Of a DNA stretch of 64,000 nt, positions 18,301 to 26,430 are shown piece after piece (the first letter of the stretch is position 1; every line of letters begins with the position of its first letter). Source of the stretch: Gloeothece verrucosa PCC 7822 (GTDB lineage Bacteria > Cyanobacteriota > Cyanobacteriia > Cyanobacteriales > Microcystaceae). The stretch spans positions 124,001 to 188,000 of the forward strand of contig NC_014501.1 of NCBI RefSeq assembly GCF_000147335.1, given 5' to 3'. Both the position numbers and the translations under genes were made by a program. Under the pieces are notes generated by a model. The model saw nothing but the letters and a program-made list of their open reading frames with translations, was not told the origin of the DNA and made no database searches.

Positions 18301-19246
18301 TTCAACGATTACCTTAACATCTCAGCTTAATTTACTGCTTCTGATAGCGAGTTTAATTTTACCGGTTTATTCTCTGATTCAAGGACGGGTTACACCCCCC
18401 TTATCTTCTCAACAAAATTTGACAACGGCTAAAGATATCTGGGTTTATCTGGGCTTATTTGATGTTCTTGCTACTGCTGTTTTTGCTCGAATGATTTGGC
18501 AGCAATTAGCCATTCTTGATCCTTATCGAGCTTTAATTATTTGTGCATTGGCTTTAATTTTATATTATTTACCTTGGCAAACTTGGAAGTGGCCGGTAAC
18601 TCCCTGGCAAAATGTGGCTTTATTGCTTCCTATTTTACAGGCTTTAATCATTCTCCCCAATTTAGCTAATGTTCAGTATTTTAATCTTTTAATTATTGCC
18701 GGTTTTTATCTGCAAATAGCCCTGAAGACAAAAAACTTACGCTGGACTTATATTAGCCTATTTTTGCTTGACTATATGATTTTAAATTGGCGGTTTGAGC
18801 AAGGAAGTAAAGAACCACTATTTGAGGCGTTTGTGTGGGGGTTTTCTCTCCTATATATAGCTCAAATTGATCAAAAATTTCAAGACAATCGAGAGCGCAA
18901 AAATCGTCATTATTTGCGCCTATTAGGAAGTAGTATTATTTGTGTGACGGCTTTACTATTCTACCAAAAAACAGGACTAATTCCCGCTATCATCAGTTTA
19001 TTAACGCTATTGACTGGGTTAGGATTACAAATCAGAGCCTTTTTATTCGTGGGAACTACGACTTTTGTCATGACCGGTATTTATCAAGTAATTATTGTCA
19101 GTTTTCAGTGGAGTTTTATAAAATGGATAATAGGATTAGCTCTTGGTATTATTCTAATTACTGTAGCCGCAAATTTTGAACGCCGGCGAGAACAAATGTT
19201 AAACTTGTGGCAAAATTGGCTAAATAGTTTAAACCAATGGCAATAA
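15356..19246 (+). CDS. Very large polytopic membrane protein, 1296 aa
   Basis: A soluble N-terminal region (~1-105), with a short helical domain ALLDGLEVWLRLGLINDDYV, precedes about 30 or more hydrophobic segments that fill the rest. The first is at ~108-128 (LLFLGLFLVVISSTLLAATQ). Charged loops are short and there is no catalytic motif I can identify. Layout recalls DUF2157-like and other cyanobacterial giant membrane proteins of unknown function. The N-terminal helix may be a protein-interaction module. The next gene starts 31 nt downstream on the same strand, so the two are probably cotranscribed. Confidence 0.8.
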   Translation: MNDELSSLSNPLSLSIVVDASNPALLDGLEVWLRLGLINDDYVKQFSQLYLTSPLPEPVTVVSPQKTDLSNIPETPLKSEQIIPQKRQPRNIFTRILQGLKDELSVRWLLFLGLFLVVISSTLLAATQWQRFTNVGQYLILWSYTLVFWGTGFWLSRQENLQLTSQTLQNIAFLLIPINFWAMDTFRLWEKQWGWEVIALACFSLTLVFYQYSKSRHRFLIAINFLGLSYLQWGWHFSEVPIIAVYFALIVTSIILRLFPSSRQLREVEGRGLLVYGLSILLIRAIFVNHLPIQQLGLAIGVSGWLLQGNGGKIAPDVSIGKVWEFVGIILLFLGWLFSVGENFPWQAALVSFLALQFFGQRLRRDWLRLDLLAIYLIGLQGVFLIERLIPLSVRQDILDVWIHFTHNQNYSYSLYSLILFPYLLIFVGLTDWLQRQNKPSLGNLGEGLSLFLALCMTANSLLDLTARAVNLFLCTLLLTYYSSRRQPVKIAAIYLNHITALLTITSIVDWQFPSLSVARWIKILLGFMVGEWLMSTLQESRGNLTVKQVWYRSCWHLGFFFAFLSYILLSQEVKLFLDAQKVYTEELWWLLVPLTLTGVASRSGRKQRREAAFWSCVALIVAQTLTLWFRDYRLFSLAMGAGLMLFNTYYLRRLTAARIQIGFTLALQAVWLGRLLTTSFGEFFVSSQAIISDAITLVVLWLLNIGLKQRQGFLASLYAKAAEGWAIFLCVFNLLSLTVDCLGSTVGLFSLTWHSLVATLLIGAIVIYRYWQELNYWVVYGLVWIIEILVIQSVVLTVNLLAPNSQDVASIIATSNIILALFTLGFTGWLSAKFSSLSQLTSFQIFPLIIAIMGIGWRWGHFTAYTGLLTVGAGITGVMIGYRLNRAKILSYLAVAGISLGIYESAIYQMRQFQGEAANNIMSLAVITGVIALSYRLLAWFLRWRGFQNYLNLNLREIQIIAHAHWAIATVLKSISIMTVASTITLTSQLNLLLLIASLILPVYSLIQGRVTPPLSSQQNLTTAKDIWVYLGLFDVLATAVFARMIWQQLAILDPYRALIICALALILYYLPWQTWKWPVTPWQNVALLLPILQALIILPNLANVQYFNLLIIAGFYLQIALKTKNLRWTYISLFLLDYMILNWRFEQGSKEPLFEAFVWGFSLLYIAQIDQKFQDNRERKNRHYLRLLGSSIICVTALLFYQKTGLIPAIISLLTLLTGLGLQIRAFLFVGTTTFVMTGIYQVIIVSFQWSFIKWIIGLALGIILITVAANFERRREQMLNLWQNWLNSLNQWQ

Positions 19247-19277
19247 TCAATTAAAGTAATTCGAGTATTAGTTAAGT

Positions 19278-19925
19278 ATGGCAAGAACATCATCAGTGAC
19301 TCATTTTGTAGCTGTTAGTGACCTATCTAAATCTTTATCTGAACAAGAAGGAATACTGATTGAAGTAGAAGGAAAAGGTGGAAATAATCCTCAAAATAGA
19401 GCTAAGGCACTAGAAATTGTGCATCGAATGTGGGAACAGGGAGAAATAGAAGCCGATCAATTTCCTGATGGATTAACGCTGGAAAATCTTGTTTTTGTTC
19501 CGCCTGATAGCCCTCAATTACAAGCTCCAAAAGCACCGAAAAAAGCGGCGAAGATTCCGCCAATTATTCAAGGAGCGCAAGAAATTATCGAATTGACTAG
19601 ACTGCAATTAGAAATTCAAGAAATAGCTGAAGAAGCTGAACCTTATTTGCCCATAATTAAAGCAGTGTTAGAAAAAAATAGACCTTTAACTGCCAAAGAA
19701 AAAGAATTAGTGAAAGATAAAAAATATCCGAAAACATTGGAAAGATTAGGAACGGCAATTGCTACTCAAGAAAACTATCGAGCCAATAGTTCAGGCTATG
19801 CTAATCTCATTCTCAATGCCATCGCTTGGCAGTTGAACAAAGGACTCAAAGAACCCAGTAAAACCACAAAGCCTGAAACAAAAAGAAGACCGCAAACACG
19901 AGTTAGGAAACCGAAGACAGAATAG
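19278..19925 (+). CDS. Hypothetical soluble protein, 215 aa, basic tail
   Basis: No recognised family. Residues ~1-75 form a mixed domain (SDLSKSLSEQEGILIEVEGK, AKALEIVHRMWEQGEIEADQ). A Pro/Ala/Lys linker (~80-95, QAPKAPKKAAKIPP) leads to a helical region (~96-190, IIELTRLQLEIQEIAEEAEP) and a very basic C-terminus (TKRRPQTRVRKPKTE). The tail could bind nucleic acid or acidic lipid. Spacing of 31 nt after the giant membrane protein suggests a functional link, which is inference only. Confidence 0.65.
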   Translation: MARTSSVTHFVAVSDLSKSLSEQEGILIEVEGKGGNNPQNRAKALEIVHRMWEQGEIEADQFPDGLTLENLVFVPPDSPQLQAPKAPKKAAKIPPIIQGAQEIIELTRLQLEIQEIAEEAEPYLPIIKAVLEKNRPLTAKEKELVKDKKYPKTLERLGTAIATQENYRANSSGYANLILNAIAWQLNKGLKEPSKTTKPETKRRPQTRVRKPKTE

Positions 19926-20033
19926 TTAACAATTAGGCACTAGGGCACTCTTGCAATAGAAAATAGGACATGACTAATGATTAATAATTAATGGGTCTTC
20001 TTTAAAACTACCTACAGACTAATAACCATAAAT

Positions 20034-20870
20034 ATGTTTTTGTTTCTTTCTAAATTACTGCCGTTATTTTTGTATCCCGTTGGATTAACTTGTGTCTTGC
20101 TAGTGATAAGTTTAATCTTATGGTGGAAACGTCCTGCTTGGGTTCCTTTTCCAATAACATTAGCGCTCATTATTATTTTAGTCGCTGGTAATGAATGGGT
20201 CAGTAATGGATTAATTCAGTCTTTGGAATGGCAAAATATCCCCCAAAATATCCCCAATGCAGAAGCAATTATTGTACTCGGTGGTGCGACAAAATCAGCC
20301 TCTTTTCCTCGTCCAATGGTAGATTTAAATGAACAAGGGGATCGCGTTGTCTATGCGGCTAAACTTTATCAAGACCACAAAGCGCCTTTAATTATTGCTT
20401 CTGGAGGTCGAATTAAATGGGGTGGCCAACAAGTTACCGACAAATTGAGTGGGGTGGGGAACTCGTTCCGCACTCAGCAACAACCCGAGTCCGCAGATAT
20501 AGCCACACTATTGACTCTGATGGGTGTACCGCCTAGCGCAATTCTTCAAGATTCTACATCCCTTAATACCTATGAAAATGTGGTTAATGTAAAGAAAATT
20601 TTAAATGAAAAAGGTATTAAGCGAGTGTTATTAGTGACTTCGGCCCTTCATATGCCGCGTTCTCTTTTGATTTTCAAAAAACAAGGTATAGATGTCATTC
20701 CTGCCCCCACTGATTTTTTAGTGAGTCAACCCGAGTTAGAACAGAGTGATCTCAGTGTAGAAACTATAATGCTTAATTTAATCCCTGATGCTGGCCGCCT
20801 AGAAGGAACTACTAAAGCTTTAAAAGAGTATATAGGAATGGTTATTTATAGATTAAAAGGTTGGTTATAA
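20034..20870 (+). CDS. YdcF/SanA/ElyC-family protein (DUF218)
   Basis: 278 aa. Two N-terminal membrane helices (~3-22 LLPLFLYPVGLTCVLLVISL, ~35-55) are followed by a DUF218 domain. Visible parts are AEAIIVLGGATKSASF, GDRVVYAAKLYQDHKAPLII, ASGGRIKWGG, TYENVVNVKKIL and RVLLVTSALHMPRSLLIFKK. Relatives ElyC and SanA act in envelope integrity and peptidoglycan/undecaprenol metabolism in E. coli. The active domain would face the periplasm. The substrate in cyanobacteria is unknown. It stands alone between the 215-aa gene and a small membrane gene. Confidence 0.88.
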   Translation: MFLFLSKLLPLFLYPVGLTCVLLVISLILWWKRPAWVPFPITLALIIILVAGNEWVSNGLIQSLEWQNIPQNIPNAEAIIVLGGATKSASFPRPMVDLNEQGDRVVYAAKLYQDHKAPLIIASGGRIKWGGQQVTDKLSGVGNSFRTQQQPESADIATLLTLMGVPPSAILQDSTSLNTYENVVNVKKILNEKGIKRVLLVTSALHMPRSLLIFKKQGIDVIPAPTDFLVSQPELEQSDLSVETIMLNLIPDAGRLEGTTKALKEYIGMVIYRLKGWL

Positions 20871-20944
20871 ATACAGTTTTCACGGGAAAAAATTCTTGTT
20901 AAATTATTAGTACAGACTCGAGCTTTTAAAAAGGGAATAAAGAG

Positions 20945-21202
20945 ATGAAATTTTCTTTACTCAGTAGTAAAACTTTTTTCTCACTCACTATGGTTCTTAG
21001 CATAGTGTTTATTGTCTGGGGTGATGTAATACTTCCTAAACCGCTAAGTCTATATAGTAGGAATACCCGACAAAAGCTAGAGCATACCTTGATCGGGCTA
21101 TTCCCTAATATTGATGCAGAGGCTACAAGGCCTAGTAGGAAACGGGAACAAAAAATCCAAGAATTTGAAAGAGAAGCAGATCCTTCACCGAATCAAAATT
21201 AA
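20945..21202 (+). CDS. Small single-helix membrane protein, 85 aa
   Basis: One membrane segment (~10-27, [17 protein letters not shown]) is followed by a charged, lysine/arginine-rich C-terminus ([19 protein letters not shown]). No family recognised. An AAGGGAATAAAGAG stretch before the ATG may serve as ribosome site. Its stop codon overlaps that of the convergent ilvC gene by 4 nt. Confidence 0.6.
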   Translation: MKFSLLSSKTFFSLTMVLSIVFIVWGDVILPKPLSLYSRNTRQKLEHTLIGLFPNIDAEATRPSRKREQKIQEFEREADPSPNQN

Positions 21203-22194
21203 GCCTTTTTTAGCCAACTAAACATAGCTCGTAAATCTTTACCGACTTCTTCAATAGGATGTTCAGCTTCTTGACGACGCATGGCGATAAATCCGGGTTT
21301 TCCTGACTGGTTTTCTAAGACAAATTCCCGAGCAAATTGACCGGATTGAATTTCTTTAAGGATTTTCCGCATTTCTTGCCGGGTTTGATCCGTAACAATA
21401 CGAGGACCTCTAGTATAGTCTCCATATTCTGCCGTATTGGAAATGCTATCGCGCATCTTAGCTAATCCGCCTTCTACCACCAGATCAACGATTAGTTTAA
21501 CTTCGTGGAGACATTCAAAATAAGCCAATTCAGGCTGATATCCGGCTTCGACTAAGGTTTCAAATCCGGCTTTAATTAAAGCACTTAGACCGCCACAGAG
21601 GACTACTTGTTCACCAAATAAATCAGTTTCTGTTTCTTCTCGGAAAGTCGTTTCTAAAACACCGGCACGAGTTCCTCCAATCCCTTTAGCATAAGCCATA
21701 GCGCGATCGCGGGCTTGTCCTGAAGCATCTTGAAAGACTGCAAATAAACAGGGGACTCCTTCGCCTTGGGTGTAGGTACGTCTGACGAGATGTCCTGGAC
21801 CTTTTGGTGCCACCATAACCACATCTACCGTAGAAGGAGGAATTACTTGTCCAAAATGAATATTAAATCCATGAGCAAACAAAAGAACTTTGCCTTCTTT
21901 TAAATGGGGTTCAATTTCATTTTTATAGACGCTTTTTTGTACCTCATCTGGCAGCAAAATCATAATCCAGTCGGCGGCGGCGGCGGCATCGGCTACACTT
22001 TTAACCGTTAAGCCGGCTTCAGTGGCTTTTTGGGCTGACTTACTCCCAGGATACAGCCCCACAATAACATTAACTCCGCTATCTTTAAGATTAAGGGCAT
22101 GGGCATGGCCTTGAGAACCATAGCCGATAATGGCAACCGTTTTATTAGCAAGTAAGTCTAAATTGGCATCTTCATCGTAATACATTCGAGCCAT
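21199..22194 (-). CDS. ilvC: Ketol-acid reductoisomerase (NADP+)
   Basis: Second common enzyme of valine/leucine/isoleucine synthesis. The 331-aa class I form begins [15 protein letters not shown]. The Rossmann motif is [17 protein letters not shown], followed by [13 protein letters not shown], the Mg2+-binding [12 protein letters not shown] and [17 protein letters not shown]. Class I length with the single helical domain is normal. I chose the ATG at 22194 because family members start there and AAGGAGA lies 9-12 nt upstream. An in-frame ATG at 22281 would add 29 residues of unlikely sequence. Cofactor preference (NADPH) is assumed from the class. Confidence 0.97.
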   Translation of the reverse strand: MARMYYDEDANLDLLANKTVAIIGYGSQGHAHALNLKDSGVNVIVGLYPGSKSAQKATEAGLTVKSVADAAAAADWIMILLPDEVQKSVYKNEIEPHLKEGKVLLFAHGFNIHFGQVIPPSTVDVVMVAPKGPGHLVRRTYTQGEGVPCLFAVFQDASGQARDRAMAYAKGIGGTRAGVLETTFREETETDLFGEQVVLCGGLSALIKAGFETLVEAGYQPELAYFECLHEVKLIVDLVVEGGLAKMRDSISNTAEYGDYTRGPRIVTDQTRQEMRKILKEIQSGQFAREFVLENQSGKPGFIAMRRQEAEHPIEEVGKDLRAMFSWLKKA

Positions 22195-22371
22195 GAGGCT
22201 GTCTCCTTCTTCCATTGATCTGCAAACTCTTAATTGTAGCGCAAAATGTCCCCCTGGCCTAGTTGCTGACTTTACACCCATTTTGGGGTGTTGCAGTTTA
22301 CATTAGAAAAAATATAAAACTGTCCGGAATAAGTTCCTGACAAGCGCAAACCTTGAATTGATCTGTGCCTT

Positions 22372-23619
22372 ATGAGAAGACGTTCTGTAGTGGTCACTCT
22401 TTTAGTGAGTTTATGTTTAATTGTTTCGTTGATGGGCTGGACTCCTGCGGCTAATGCGGCAGGTTTTTCACAAGAACAAAAGATTTTATTACAATCCTGG
22501 CGACTGGTTAACCAAGCTTATATAGATGATTCGTTTAATCAGCAAAATTGGTGGCAAATTCGACAAGATTTTTTAAAACGACCCCTTAAAACCCGAGAAG
22601 ATACTTATAAGGCTATTGATGAAATGTTGGCTACTTTGGATGAGCCTTTTACTCGTCTTTTGCGTCCCCAACAATATCACAATCTACAAATGAGTACCGC
22701 CGGCGAATTATCAGGAGTGGGACTGCAAATTAATATTAACCCAGACACCGGCAAGTTAGAAGTGGTTGCTCCTCTAGTGGGTTCTCCGGCTGAAGATGCT
22801 GGCATCGCTCCCCGAGATCGAATTCTGTTTATTGATGGGGTGGATACTGCTACTCTGACGCTAGATGAAGCGGCGGCTAAAATGCGAGGCCCAAAAGGCA
22901 CTAAGGTTTCTTTAACGATTTTGCCGAATGGTCAACAAGAGTCTCAACAACGGACTGTAGATCTGATTCGGGACCGCATCTCTCTGAGTTCAGTTTATGC
23001 CAGTTTAGATCAGCATGGTTCAATTCCCATTGGTTACATCCGCTTGACTCAATTTAGTGCTAATGCGGCTAAAGAAGTGTCTCAAGCGATTAAAGAATTA
23101 GAAAAACAGGGGGCCCAAGCTTATATTTTTGATTTGCGAAATAATCCCGGTGGACTCCTGCAAGCCGGCATTGAAATTGCCCGTTTATGGTTAGATAAAG
23201 GAACCATTGTTTATACGGTTAACCGTCAAGGCGCGTTTGATAGTTTTGCGGCTTCGGGAATGTCTTTGACAGAAGATCCTTTAATTGTTTTGGTTAATGA
23301 GGGAACGGCCAGCGCCAGTGAAATTTTAGCCGGGGCGCTTCAAGATAATGGTCGCGCCCTTTTGCTTGGTGAGAAAACTTTTGGAAAGGGTTTAATTCAA
23401 TCTTTGTTTGAGTTACCCGATGGGGCGGGTTTAGCCATTACTGTTGCTAAGTATGAAACACCGGCTCATAAGGATATTCATAAAGCGGGTATTGTTCCCG
23501 ATCAACTGATTCACGAAGATCCTATTACTTATCAACAAATTGGCACAGAAAAAGACCTTCAATATCAGGAGGCTTTGAAACTTTTGACCGACAATCCGGT
23601 TTTGGCTGATGCCGGTTAA
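22372..23619 (+). CDS. ctpA: Carboxyl-terminal processing protease (S41A, CtpA-type)
   Basis: 415 aa with a signal peptide (~1-30, LLVSLCLIVSLMGWTPAANA), so exported to the lumen or periplasm. A PDZ domain (~95-195, GELSGVGLQININ, PAEDAGIAPRDRILFIDGVD) and a tail-specific protease core follow. The catalytic serine lies in NEGTASASEILAGALQDNGR and the catalytic lysine in GEKTFGKGLIQSLFELP. CtpA cleaves the C-terminal extension of photosystem II D1. Cyanobacteria usually have three paralogues (A, B, C), so the letter is a guess. Divergent from ilvC with about 180 nt between starts. Confidence 0.9.
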   Translation: MRRRSVVVTLLVSLCLIVSLMGWTPAANAAGFSQEQKILLQSWRLVNQAYIDDSFNQQNWWQIRQDFLKRPLKTREDTYKAIDEMLATLDEPFTRLLRPQQYHNLQMSTAGELSGVGLQININPDTGKLEVVAPLVGSPAEDAGIAPRDRILFIDGVDTATLTLDEAAAKMRGPKGTKVSLTILPNGQQESQQRTVDLIRDRISLSSVYASLDQHGSIPIGYIRLTQFSANAAKEVSQAIKELEKQGAQAYIFDLRNNPGGLLQAGIEIARLWLDKGTIVYTVNRQGAFDSFAASGMSLTEDPLIVLVNEGTASASEILAGALQDNGRALLLGEKTFGKGLIQSLFELPDGAGLAITVAKYETPAHKDIHKAGIVPDQLIHEDPITYQQIGTEKDLQYQEALKLLTDNPVLADAG

Positions 23620-24119
23620 CAGTTCAGAGTGGAAAATCACCGCACGACTGAGTGCGTGGGATGAAAAAGAGGCGTGGTATTGACTACGTAGCAAAAACCC
23701 TCTAATATAAAGCATAGCGAGGCAATAACGGTAATAGACCCGCTTGCCACCAGGGATGATAACCTCCTCCGCAGTGCAGTAATGCCGTGAAAGCTACTTA
23801 TCTACCCCAGAACTAGCACAGTTAGTGGCAGTGCTTGGAAAACAGAGATTCCACAGAAGAGTCGATAAATGCTGATCACTCTTTTCTCTTAGGTCGGGTT
23901 TTCCCGATACAGGCGTTAGGAACTAGCGTCTTCAAACGTCGATAGATAACCTCTATGTTCAAAACTATTTTTGTACGTAAGTTGTCTAGGTGAAGCGTCA
24001 GAAACCTCGGACGCAGCAAAGCGAAGTCCGTAGGTAGTTCATTAGCCTTGTGTCTGTAGAGTGGGTTAGGCGGTCATAATCCAACAATCCGTCGTAACCC
24101 ACCAACCTACTTGTAATAC
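23620..24119. other. 500-nt stretch: structured, IS605-type remnant and palindrome
   Basis: No protein gene. From about 23640 to 24040 the sequence is rich in short complementary segments, for example TCGGGTTTTCCCGA (about 23893-23906). It ends in a hairpin with arms CCT-CGGAC (24005-24012) and GTCCG-T-AGG (24026-24034), followed by TAGTTCA. That end resembles right ends and omega-RNA tails of IS200/IS605-type elements. A GTGGGTTAGGCGG...CCGTCGTAACCCAC palindrome follows at 24061-24102. Nature of the RNA, if any, is unknown. Confidence 0.45.
24061..24102. repeat. GGGTTAGGCG palindrome, copy upstream of exonuclease
   Basis: Arms GTGGGTTAGGCGG (24061-24073) and CCGTCGTAACCCAC (24089-24102). 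Same family as 24753-24815 and 59897-59963. Confidence 0.8.
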
Positions 24120-24719
24120 ATGAGCAATTTAAACCAATACGATTATTATTTAGTGCTTGATTTAGAGGCTACTTGTTGTGAACTGCTCCGCAGCACCGAA
24201 GGTGAACGGGGAACGATCAAGCGGCACGAGATGGAAATTATTGAAATAGGTGCTGTTATGGTGGAAAAACAGGATTTAACGATTGTTGCTGAATTTCAAA
24301 CTTTTATTAAACCTGTTCGTTATCCTATCCTGACTAATTTTTGTAAGTCCTTAACTTCTATTACTCAAACGCAAGTGGATCAGGCTCCCTCTTATCCCGA
24401 AGCCGCTATTCTTCTCAAAAAATGGCTATCTAATTATTCTAATGCTGTGTTTGGGTCTTGGGGAGATTATGATCGCCATCAATTTCTACAGGATAGTAAG
24501 TTTCATCAGGTTCCTTTTCCTATTGCTTATCCTCACGTTAATTTAAAGCAGTTATTTAGTGAGCGGCAAGGTTTACCGAAACGTTATGGTATGAAAGAAG
24601 CTCTAGAACTTGCCGGTTTGACGCTTTCTGGTACTCATCATCGGGGGATTGATGATGCTAGAAATATTGCCAAGCTATTGCCTTATATTTTGGGGAGAAA
24701 ACAGTTAAATCCTCTGTAG
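24120..24719 (+). CDS. DEDDh 3'-5' exonuclease (ERI-1/KapD-like)
   Basis: 199 aa of the RNase T/ERI-1 exonuclease group. ExoI is YYLVLDLEATCCE with the D-x-E pair, ExoII lies in FGSWGDYDRHQF, and ExoIII is HHRGIDDARNIAKLLPYI with His and Asp. KapD-type proteins and animal ERI-1 trim RNA 3' ends; the target here is unknown. The gene is bracketed by two copies of the same palindrome (24061-24102 and 24753-24815) and lies next to a TnpB element, so it may have moved as a cassette. Confidence 0.85.
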   Translation: MSNLNQYDYYLVLDLEATCCELLRSTEGERGTIKRHEMEIIEIGAVMVEKQDLTIVAEFQTFIKPVRYPILTNFCKSLTSITQTQVDQAPSYPEAAILLKKWLSNYSNAVFGSWGDYDRHQFLQDSKFHQVPFPIAYPHVNLKQLFSERQGLPKRYGMKEALELAGLTLSGTHHRGIDDARNIAKLLPYILGRKQLNPL

Positions 24720-24752
24720 TTTAAATAATCATCAAATTTTAGATTTCTTAGA

Positions 24753-24815
24753 GTAGGTTAGGCGGTAATAATTTTTAAAACTCAACCACACTTTAACAAT
24801 TCGCCGTAACCCGCC
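24753..24815. repeat. GGGTTAGGCG palindrome, copy downstream of exonuclease
   Basis: Arms GTAGGTTAGGCGG (24753-24765) and CGCCGTAACCCGCC (24802-24815), loop of 36 nt. Confidence 0.75.
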
Positions 24816-24957
24816 ACTAACAGTATGGTATTCTAAATAACCGGCTCTCCTGCGGCTTATAAAGTACCACCGACATCAATCAACCTGGCTAGTTTATTTA
24901 TGCCCTACTAACTTACTGACGATAAGCAAAAAATAAAGCCGCTTCTATATCTTTTAA

Positions 24958-25053
24958 CCTCTTGCTAAGAGGGTTTTACCGAAAATTAAGGGTCTAAAGC
25001 CCCGTCCTTTTAGGCTTGTCCTGAGCGATAGCGAAGGGACGGCTTTTTTGATC
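24958..25053. mobile_element. Left-end region of TnpB element
   Basis: A short hairpin CCTCTT-GCT-AAGAGG (24958-24972) lies about 140 nt before tnpB. Next comes a terminator-like stem AAAGCCCCGTCC...GGGACGGCTTTTTT (about 25005-25049), usual before stand-alone tnpB genes. Its loop contains an extra segment, CTTGTCCTGAGCGATAGCG. The exact left boundary is not fixed. Confidence 0.5.
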
Positions 25054-25113
25054 TAGCTTGCCAACTGAGTATTTATATGCTACGATAGTTTTATACTCAA
25101 GTAAAGAGCGTAA

Positions 25114-26430
25114 ATGTTTGTTTTAGAATTCAAGGTCGAAGCTAAAAAACAACAATATCAAGCGATAGATGATGCTATTCGCACTTCTCAATTTATTCGT
25201 AATAAATGCTTAAGGTATTGGATGGATAATAAAGGAGTGAACAAGTATGATTTGTCAGCGTATTGTAAAATTTTAGCTCATGACTTTAAATTCGCTTCTG
25301 AATTAAATTCTCAAGCAAGGCAAGCAAGCGCCGAAAAAGCCTGGTCATCAATATCACGATTCTTTGATAACTGTAAAAAAAAGATACCAGGAAAGAAAGG
25401 TTATCCTCGCTTTAAAAAGTTTTCTCGTTCAGTTGAGTATAAAACAACAGGATGGAAACTTATTACACCTAAGACTATTAGCTTCAGTGACAAGAAAGGC
25501 ATTGGAACACTCTCTTTAAAAGGGACTTGGGACTTAGCTTATTTCAAAGATTCTGATATTAAACGAGTTAGACTTATTAGACGTGCCGATGGCTATTACT
25601 GTCAGTTCGTTCTTTCTTGTGAGGTTACTGAAGATATTAAACCATCTGGTAAATGTATTGGCTTAGATGTAGGATTAGCTTCTTTCTACACCGACCAACA
25701 GGGTTCGAAAGTTGATAACCCTATATTTTTAAGGAAGTCTGAAAAGCGGTTAAAAAGGCTGCAAAGAAGATTATCGAAGAAGGTCAAAGGGTCTTCTAAT
25801 AGACAAAAAGCCAGACAGAGATTAGCCAAAGTTCATCTTAAAGTAAGTAGGCAGCGTAAAGACTTTGCTGTAAAGTTAGCCAGGTGCGTAGTTCACTCTA
25901 ACGATGTGATTGCTTATGAGGATTTAAGAATAAAAAACTTGGTTAAAAATCACTGTTTAGCTAAGAGTATTAACGATGCTGCGTGGTATCAATTTAGAGA
26001 ATGGATAGAGTATTTTGGGAGCAAGTTTAGTAAAATAACTGTTGCTGTGCCACCTCAATACACAAGTCAGAATTGCTCTAATTGTGGTGAAACTGTTAAG
26101 AAGTCTCTATCAACAAGGACTCATGTTTGCTCATGCGGTGCTTGTTTAGATAGAGATGAAAATGCAGCACTTAATATTTTAAAACTCGGATTAAGTACCG
26201 TAGGGCATACGGGATCTAAAGCTTCTGAAAGTGAAATTCTTTCAGCGTTAGCTACAGCTAATGGGGGAGAAGATACCTCTACTTTGATAGGAGTAATTTT
26301 ATCTAAGCAAGTATCCTCTGTGAACCAAGAATCCTCGACCATGCGCGGGCGAGGAGTGTCAAAAGAGTTAAAATTGGGCGACTCACAATTGATAAAGATA
26401 AGTTATGATTCGACCGATCACACCCGATGA
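25114..26430 (+). CDS. tnpB: RNA-guided endonuclease TnpB (stand-alone IS1341-type)
   Basis: The 438-aa frame encodes a TnpB nuclease with all catalytic parts: an N-terminal helix-turn-helix/wedge region (~1-120), RuvC-I GLDVGLASF (Asp185), RuvC-II AYEDLRIKNL (Glu269), a zinc ribbon CSNCG...CSCG and RuvC-III CLDRDENAALNIL (Asp346/348). It probably cuts DNA guided by an omega-RNA made from the 3' end of the element. No TnpA (Y1 transposase) is present, so mobility would need help in trans. The element's right end lies near 26362, inside this frame. The frame has no stop there and continues 68 nt, 26 of them into the acetyltransferase gene. Confidence 0.9.
   Translation: MFVLEFKVEAKKQQYQAIDDAIRTSQFIRNKCLRYWMDNKGVNKYDLSAYCKILAHDFKFASELNSQARQASAEKAWSSISRFFDNCKKKIPGKKGYPRFKKFSRSVEYKTTGWKLITPKTISFSDKKGIGTLSLKGTWDLAYFKDSDIKRVRLIRRADGYYCQFVLSCEVTEDIKPSGKCIGLDVGLASFYTDQQGSKVDNPIFLRKSEKRLKRLQRRLSKKVKGSSNRQKARQRLAKVHLKVSRQRKDFAVKLARCVVHSNDVIAYEDLRIKNLVKNHCLAKSINDAAWYQFREWIEYFGSKFSKITVAVPPQYTSQNCSNCGETVKKSLSTRTHVCSCGACLDRDENAALNILKLGLSTVGHTGSKASESEILSALATANGGEDTSTLIGVILSKQVSSVNQESSTMRGRGVSKELKLGDSQLIKISYDSTDHTR
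26200..26362 (+). ncRNA. Probable omega-RNA 3' part and right end of TnpB element
   Basis: The right-end hairpin has arms CCTCG (26333-26337) and CGAGG (26350-26354), preceded by GAAT and followed by AGTGTCAA (26355-26362). This is a typical end of cyanobacterial tnpB elements. In known systems the RNA covering this end binds TnpB, and the bases just beyond serve as guide; here the guide would start near 26361. The 5' limit given is arbitrary. Confidence 0.6.

Noticed and set aside
22195-22281. 29-residue extension of IlvC
   Set aside because: Class I reductoisomerases begin MARMYYDxDANL; the chosen ATG has a good ribosome site.
23620-24119. tmRNA, RNase P RNA, SRP RNA or tRNA
   Set aside because: No GGTTCGAAT-type T-arm, no conserved RNase P blocks and no SRP tetraloop seen; left as an unassigned structured remnant.
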